Part shown: in pieces, positions 58,511-64,000 of the stretch | Numbering within the stretch: the stretch's first letter is position 1 | How the letters are laid out: each line of letters starts with the position of its first letter | Source of the DNA: Bufo bufo | Lineage: Eukaryota > Chordata > Amphibia > Anura > Bufonidae | Length of the DNA stretch: 64,000 nucleotides | Assembly (NCBI RefSeq): GCF_905171765.1 | Contig: NC_053393.1 | Span: forward strand, 70,525,371 to 70,589,370 | Direction of reading: 5' to 3' | Notes under the pieces: generated by a model | Database searches by the model: none | What the model saw: the letters and a program-made list of their open reading frames with translations, nothing else | What the model was told of the DNA's origin: nothing | Made by a program: the position numbers and the translations under genes

Positions 58511-59494
58511 CTTTAAAGGGCCGCTGGTGGTGGATTATCTCCGGTGCTGTGGAGGAGCTCACAGCCGCACGTCTTCACTCCTGCATAGCTGGCCACGCCC
58601 CCCCAGATTTTCCATTTTAATCAAATTTTTTCTTTAACACATCGATGGTTAACAGACAAACAAAACTCAATATTTATTACCCAGATTCTGCGGTTTACAG
58701 AAACACCCCACATGTGGTCATAAACTGCTGTATGGGCACACGGCAGGGCGCAGAAGAAAAGGAACTCCACATGGATTTTAGATGCCATGTCCCTTTTAAT
58801 GCCCCCTGATGCACCCTTACAGTAGAAACTCCCAAGAAGTGATCCCATTTTGGAAACTAGGGGATAAGGTGCCAGTTTAATTGCTACTATTTTTGGGTAC
58901 ATATGATTTTTTGATCATTCATTATAACACTTTATGGGGCAAGGTGACCAAAAAATTGGTTGTTTTAGCACAGTTTCTATTTATTTATTTTTACAGCGTT
59001 CACCTGAGGGGTTCAGTCAAGTGACATTTTTATAGAGCAGATTGTTACGGACGTGGCGATACCTAACCTAATATGTATACTTTTTCTTATTTATTAACGT
59101 TTTACACAATAATATCATTTTTGAAACCAAAAAAATTATGTTTTAGTGTCTCCATGTTCTAAGAGCTATAGTTTTTTTTAATTTTTTTAGAGATTTTTTT
59201 ATGTAGGGGCTCATTTTTTGCGGGATGAGGTGACGGTTTTATTGGTACCCTTTTGTGGGACATACACGTTTTTGATCACTTGGTGTTGCACTTTTTGTGA
59301 TGTAAGGTGACAAAAATTGCTTGTTTTGACACAGTTTTTTATTTATTTATTTTTATGGTGTTCACCCGAGGGGTTAGGTCATGTGATATTTTTATAGAGC
59401 TGGTTTTTACAGACGCGGCAATACCTAATATGTATACTTTTTTTTAATTGTTTCACTTTAACACAATAATAGCATTTTTGAAACCAAAAAAATT

Positions 59495-60430
59495 TGTCAC
59501 GAGTTGGAGGTCCCAGGAGAGACCACCGCGTCTTCATGCAATAAACGGAAATCAGGTACAGACACATAAGAGTTTATTGCACAAACAAAACAGGGAAGGC
59601 AGCACAGACAAAACAAGAGCTCTATGTACCGTCAGCACAGTGGGAGAAAACCCCCACTGCGCCACTGTCTAGTAATACTCCAGAGGGGCGTGACTAAGCA
59701 ACTCCTGGTGTTCACTAGAGCCCTAGATGGTAGGGTTAGACTTTGCCGCAGGAAGTTGCCAGGGTCCACTCTGGAGCGTGAACTAGACAGTGACAGCAGG
59801 GACGAATGGACAACAGGTACCAGAAGGTACCGACGGCACATAGGCAAACATAACAGACAGGTAAATACAAAACAGGGCAAATAATAACACAAGCAGGAGT
59901 TCATGCAAGGGAGCAGGAGTGGCAATGAGCAGAGAAGGACTTGCTCCACCAGTAGTAAACTGCATGGCCTTGTCATGCCACTCTGCTACAAAGGCTTGCT
60001 GAACACAGACATCAGAATAAACACAAAGTAACTAAAACATAACAGGCAGAACAGATAACAGACAGACGACGTTAAAGAGGACGGGGAAGGACGTAAATGA
60101 ACAAGTAGGGAAACCCACAGAGCACAGACAGACAGACACGGATCCCATGGGTCAGCAGCATGGGAGAGAGAGTACAAACCAGGAGCAGGACAAGACAACA
60201 CACACCAGGAGAGCTGACACAGAACTGAGGAAACCTCAGCCTTATATACAGGTTCCATGGGTGCAGCAGAGAGACCACACCCATGGAGCAGACAGAGGAT
60301 TAACTCCTAATAGGCACACAGGGGAGTTAACCCATAAAGAACCACAAATGACACACAGGAACAGAACTTCAGCGAGGAGAGCCGAACAAGCAAGAACGGA
60401 AGGTCACAGCCAGAGATAGTGGCTGTGACA
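59495..60430 (-). mobile_element. Solo LTR with 5-bp target duplication
   Basis: 936 bp, bounded by TGTCAC and GTGACA and flanked by AAATT on both sides (59,490-59,494 and 60,431-60,435). Read on the minus strand it has a TATATAAGG box (at about 60,242) and, further on, GTGCAATAAACTC (a poly-A signal at about 59,573). This is the order expected of U3-R-U5. No coding region lies inside, so it is a solo LTR left by recombination. Family (Ty3/gypsy-like or endogenous retrovirus) not determined. The continuous sequence in the neighbouring unit at 59,130 shows the unoccupied site. Confidence 0.85.
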
Positions 60431-61856
60431 AAATTATGTTTTAGTGTCTCCATGTTCTAAGAGCTATAGTTTTTTTAATTTTTTTAGAGATTTTCTTATG
60501 TAGGGGCTCATTTTTTGCGGGATGATGTGACGGTTTTATTGGTACCATTTTGTGGGACATACGCGTTTTTGATCACTTGGTGTTGCACTTTTTGTGATGT
60601 AAGGTGACAAAAATTGCTTGTTTTGACACAGTTTTTTTTTTTACGGTGTTCACCCGAGGGGTTAGGTCATGTGATATTTTTATAGAGCTGGTTTTTACGG
60701 ACGCGGCAATACCAAATATGTCTATTTTATCTTATTTTTTCTATTTTAAAAAAAAAATATGTATTCCTTACTTGGGGAATTTTTTTTTACATGTGAAACC
60801 TTTTTTCATTTTATTTTTTCAACCCTTTTTTTTTTTTTTATTTTACACTTTTCGTCCCCCATAAGGTCATACAAGACCTCTGGGGGACATTTACTTCACT
60901 TTTTCTTTTTTTTTTTTCACTGTTGATTTCTCCTGTAACTGGGGCTGACATAGTAGCCCCAGTTACAGGAGAAATACACCCCCCAGAGAGGCTGAACAGC
61001 ATAATACTGCGCTGTACAGCCTCAGTGCAGGGCTGATCGAGGTCTGTGAAAGACCTCACACAGCTCCTGCACTCTCCGGTCCCAGCGATCCAGAAGGCAG
61101 GGACACCTGGGCACTGTCCCTGCCTTCTCTCTGGGTTGCCCTGCTGTCACTGACAGCGGGCAACCCGATCAGCAGCTGCACGATTAGCGTGCAGCTGCAG
61201 TTTCTGAACGGACGTTCTGGAACGTCCATTCAGAAATAGAGATCCACCTCCCGGACGTTTATATCCTATGGGCGGACGGGAGGTTGTTAACAGAATAAAA
61301 GCATTTTTGAAACAAAAAAAAAATCATGTTTTAGTGTCTCCATAATCTGAGCCATAGTTTTTTATTTTTTGGGCGATTGTCTTAGGTAGGGGCTTATTTT
61401 TTGCTGGATGAGGTGACAGTTATATTAGTACTATTTTGGGGGGGCATACGCCTTTTTGATCGCTTGGTGTTGCACTTTTAGTGATGTAAGGTGACAAAAA
61501 AATGTTTTTTTTTGCACAGTTTTTATTTTATTTTTTTGACGGTGTTCATCTGAGGGGATAGGTCATGTGATATTTTTAGAGAGCCAGTAGATACGGACGC
61601 GGCGATACTTAATATGTCTACTTTTCTTTTTTTCCCTATTTAAAAAAATATATTTTTACTTTATTTTGGGAAAAGGACGCTTTTTTTTTTTACTTGAAAC
61701 TTTAAATTTTTTATTATAAAAAAAAACTTTTTTTCACTTTTTTTTTTCTTTTTCTATTTGTCCCTCTGTGGGACTTCACCTTTTAAGGGTTTGATCCCTG
61801 TTTCAATTCAGTACAATGCATTCTGTATTGTACTGAATTGAACTGTCAGCATCTTA

Positions 61857-62332
61857 GGCCTATTGCACACGACCGTACGGCTTTTTCAGTGTTTTGCGGT
61901 CAGTTTTTCACAGATCCGTTGTTCTGTTTTTTGTTTCCGTTGTGTTTCCGTTTTTCCGTTCCGTTTTTCCGTATGGCATATACAGTATACAGTAATTACA
62001 TAGGAAAAATTGGGCTGGGCATAACATTTCCAATAGATGGATCAGCAAAAAACGGAACGGAAACGGAAGACATAAGGATGCATTTCCGTATGTGTTCAGT
62101 TTTTTTTGCGGACCCATTGACTTGAATGGAGCCACGGAACGTGATTTGCGGGCAATAATAGGACATGTTCTATGTTAAAACGGAACGGAAATACGGAAAC
62201 GGAATGCGTACGGAGTGCATTCCGTTTTTTTTTGCGGAACCATTGAAATGAATGGTTCCGTATACGGACTGTATACGGAATGCAAAAAACGGCCAGTAAA
62301 CGGGAAAAAAAACCGGCCGTGTGCAGGAGGCC
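61857..62332. mobile_element. GGCCTATTGCACACGACCG-type MITE with TTA duplication
   Basis: Termini GGCCTATTGCACACGACCG and CGGCCGTGTGCAGGAGGCC, flanked by TTA on both sides (61,854-61,856 and 62,333-62,335). The interior is AT/CG-mixed with CCGTTTTTCCGT repeats. Same general group as the GGCCTCATGCACAC elements. Confidence 0.78.
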
Positions 62333-62339
62333 TTACACA

Positions 62340-63000
62340 GTAAGACGCTGACAGTTGCCTAGTAGACCCAGCCCTCAGGATCTCCTGGGCTTCCGTAGAT
62401 GGCAGGCCCCGATGCCTGTGTAAGGCATTGGGGCTGTCATGGCAACCATCGGGTCCCCGCCACCGCAGTGCGGGGAACCGATGGCTAAGGAGAGGGAGCG
62501 CAAACCTCCCCGATGGCTAAGGAGAGGGAGCGCAAACCTCCCCCTCCCTTGTTAATCCACCGGACTCAGAGTTATCACTGATGCTGGTGGATGCAGCACG
62601 GATCCGGCTGTCAGTAACAGCCGGATCCATGCTGCTGATCGCAGCAGCACACTTGCGGTGAGGAAGGACCGCAGGACGAGACTGCTCGTACTGAGGCGCA
62701 AAGTACCTGCCATTTAGGATGAGCATTCTCATCCTGGGTTGTTAAGGTCCTCTCCTCGCTGTAAAGGCGCACATAAACCTCATATACCTGGTAGTGATCA
62801 ATTGTTAATCTGACGGCTGTTCTTCCCGACTCCTTCATATACATGTACGCTTGGTTCTTCTGACTGTATGCAGAGGCGGACTTGGCATGTCTGGGGCCCC
62901 AGCGAAAGTTATATCTGGGGGCTCTAATCAGGATGGCCAGCCAGGAATCAGTATTCAGGGGTTCCCTGTCTGCCCACAACTGTATCTGCGTCCTTAGATA
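62340..63000. other. Upstream intergenic, no gene seen
   Basis: Contains a short exact tandem duplication at 62,473-62,541 (CCGATGGCTAAGGAGAGGG, then AGCGCAAACCTCCCC, repeated) and an inverted GGATCCGGCTGTCAGTAACAG / CCGGATCC hairpin at about 62,600. No protein similarity recognised. Confidence 0.4.
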
Positions 63001-63004
63001 CAGT

Positions 63005-63486
63005 TTAAAGGGAACCTGTCACCAGGATTTTGTGCATAGAGCTGAGGACATGGGCTGCTAGATGGCCGCTAGCACAGTCCCCATAGCTCTGTGTGCTTTT
63101 ATTGTGTTAAAAAACAGTTTTGATCCATATGCAAATGAACCTGATATGAGTCCTGTGTCCGGAGATGAGTCCAGCGGAAAGGAGCCCAGCACCGCCCCGC
63201 GTCCTCCGAATCTCCTCGTTGCTGGCTGACGTCACAGAGCTGGAGCGCCGAAATCTCGCGATGCGCAAGCTAGCGCATGCGCAGTGTCGGCATCATGTTC
63301 ATTCCCTGTACTGGCATCAGCACAGGGAACGAACTACGTATGCGCTAGCTCGCGCATCGCGAGATTTCGGCGCTCCAGCTCTGTGACGTCAGCCGGCAAG
63401 GAGGAGATTCGGAGGACGCGGGGCGGTGCTGGGCTCCTTTCCGCTGGACTCATCTCCGTACACAGGACACATATCAGGTTCATTTG
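63005..63486. mobile_element. TTAA-type foldback MITE, second copy, interrupted
   Basis: Begins TTTAAAGGGAACCTGTCACCAGG and follows the left arm and hairpin of the 6,849 element, with CATAGAGCT, GGGCTGCTAGATGGCC and GCCCAGCACCGCCCC. The right arm is cut after GGTTCATTTGC near 63,486, where unrelated sequence begins. The rest of the right arm is not seen before the window ends. Confidence 0.72.
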
Positions 63487-64000
63487 CTATCACGGTCGGC
63501 GTGGCTATCACATACGTGACACAGAAAGAGGGAACAAGGAAGGCCCTGCCCAAGTGAGAGGGAAGATGGTGACCCCTGACTCACCTGGCGGCTGGCACCT
63601 GGCTGCCCTGACGTCCCTAGACGGGTTCCTCACCCGTACGCCGATCACGTGCCTAAAGCCCTGGCTTTCCCTGAGCTGAGCCCTAGGTAGTGAACAGGGC
63701 GATGGGAACACTAGTCCGCACCACTAACTCTAAGGGAAAACACCAAGGGGAGGACAGACAACACAAACTCAACATATATTCCCAGGTGGGCGACAACAGG
63801 AGACAACAATAAGCCCAACAGGGATCCGGAGGGTAGCACACAGGAACAACAACCAGGATTAACCACTCCAGTGGGTCAGTATAGATGTCCAGGCAGGAAG
63901 CTCTATAACTGGCAACTAGAGAAGTGTGAGGGGAGAATATAAGGAGGTAGGGAGTGGCAGACATGAAACAGCTGAGGAGGAGAAGCTACGGATCCCTGAG
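63485..64000 (-). mobile_element. Possible LTR running off the right edge
   Basis: The sequence that breaks the foldback starts TGCTATCACGGTCGGCGTGG. Read on the minus strand this gives a ...CCGTGATAGCA end, with a TATATT box near 63,940. The TG/CA edge and promoter-like motif suggest an LTR in the minus orientation, but the other end and any duplication are outside the window. Confidence 0.35.

Larger units (their letters stand above)
52233..58618 (-). mobile_element. Full-length Tx1-clade L1 LINE with 14-bp target-site duplication
   Basis: Element body about 52,247-58,604 on the minus strand, flanked by AGATTTTCCATTTT at 52,233-52,246 and 58,605-58,618. Read on the minus strand it has a G-run start (GGGGGGCGTGGCC), a short 5' UTR, ORF1 (58,510-56,705), a spacer of 390 bp, ORF2 (56,314-52,529 with one stop), then AATAAA and a poly-A tail at 52,247-52,260. 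A complete 5' end, an intact tail and a perfect duplication mean a full-length and fairly recent insertion by target-primed reverse transcription. The gene order, the RRM-type ORF1p and the endonuclease/RT/CCHC order fit the Tx1 clade of L1, known from frogs and fish. Confidence 0.92.
51601..61290. repeat. Long AT-rich interspersed repeat, copy B, with nested LINE and LTR
   Basis: Same head as copy A (GACCAGTTCAGGTCTGAAGTC, AACTACACCCCTCAAG), interrupted at 52,247-58,604 by a LINE and at 59,495-60,430 by a solo LTR. GTGTCTCCAT units recur at 59,147 and 60,444. The right part (60,840-61,290) is GC-richer, with AGTAGCCCCAGTTACAGGAG and GGACGTTTATATCC...GGCGGACGGGAGG. A further unit begins at 61,334. 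Confidence 0.75.

Noticed and set aside
47110..64000. A second host gene sharing the UBR5 CpG island in the opposite direction
   Set aside because: No conserved plus-strand exon was found upstream of the island; the region is a field of MITEs, the AT-rich repeat, a LINE and an LTR.
1..64000. tRNA, rRNA or snRNA genes
   Set aside because: No cloverleaf with intact A and B boxes or recognisable small-RNA core was seen; the tRNA-like look of some repeats was too weak to call.

Overview
The window is vertebrate nuclear DNA, most likely from an anuran amphibian (a neobatrachian frog or toad is my best guess). It has one conserved, intron-rich vertebrate gene, a CpG-island promoter, and a dense load of foldback MITEs, Tc1-like and hAT-like DNA elements, tandem repeats and a Tx1-clade L1 LINE of the kind common in frog genomes. 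The species call is an inference from repeat style.

The only host protein-coding gene I can support is UBR5 (EDD1), the HECT-type N-recognin E3 ubiquitin ligase, on the minus strand. Seventeen coding exons were placed by eye between 46,696 (start codon) and 6,051. All intron phases are compatible, and the exons add up to exactly 2,133 nt (711 codons). They are collinear, without gaps, with the first quarter of the roughly 2,800-residue vertebrate protein. They cover the N-terminal beta-propeller (RCC1-like) region and the UBA domain. The UBR box, MLLE and HECT domains must lie beyond position 1. The promoter is a CpG island at about 46.64-47.11 kb with two CCAAT boxes, a YY1-type motif and an upstream ORF. 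Just inside intron 1 lies a 26-bp minisatellite whose proximal half carries nine CACGTG E-boxes at a fixed 26-bp spacing.

Layout from left to right. 1-5.5 kb: 3' intron sequence of UBR5 made of an unclassified purine-rich stretch, a 60-bp satellite, a TA/T microsatellite, a 59-bp GC-rich tandem repeat and other repeats. 6-21.8 kb: UBR5 exons 17 to 3 with intronic MITEs, a 22-bp minisatellite and a perfect 94-bp-arm hairpin. 21.8-31.9 kb: intron 2, holding MITEs and a Tc1-like element whose transposase gene is split by a 2.15-kb foldback element. 31.9-46.6 kb: exon 2 and intron 1, with a second Tc1-like relic, two non-autonomous hAT-like elements, TAA-flanked MITEs and the E-box minisatellite. 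46.6-47.1 kb: first exon and promoter. 47.2-64 kb: upstream repeat field with two copies of a long AT-rich repeat family. Its copies are interrupted by a 917-bp MITE, a 6.36-kb full-length Tx1-clade LINE (14-bp target duplication, intact ORF1, ORF2 with one in-frame stop) and a 936-bp solo LTR (5-bp target duplication). A second TTAA-type foldback is itself interrupted near the right edge.

The mobile elements are mostly nested, and intact homologous copies inside the window act as empty sites, so the order of insertions can be read directly. I found no RNA gene, CRISPR array or second host gene.
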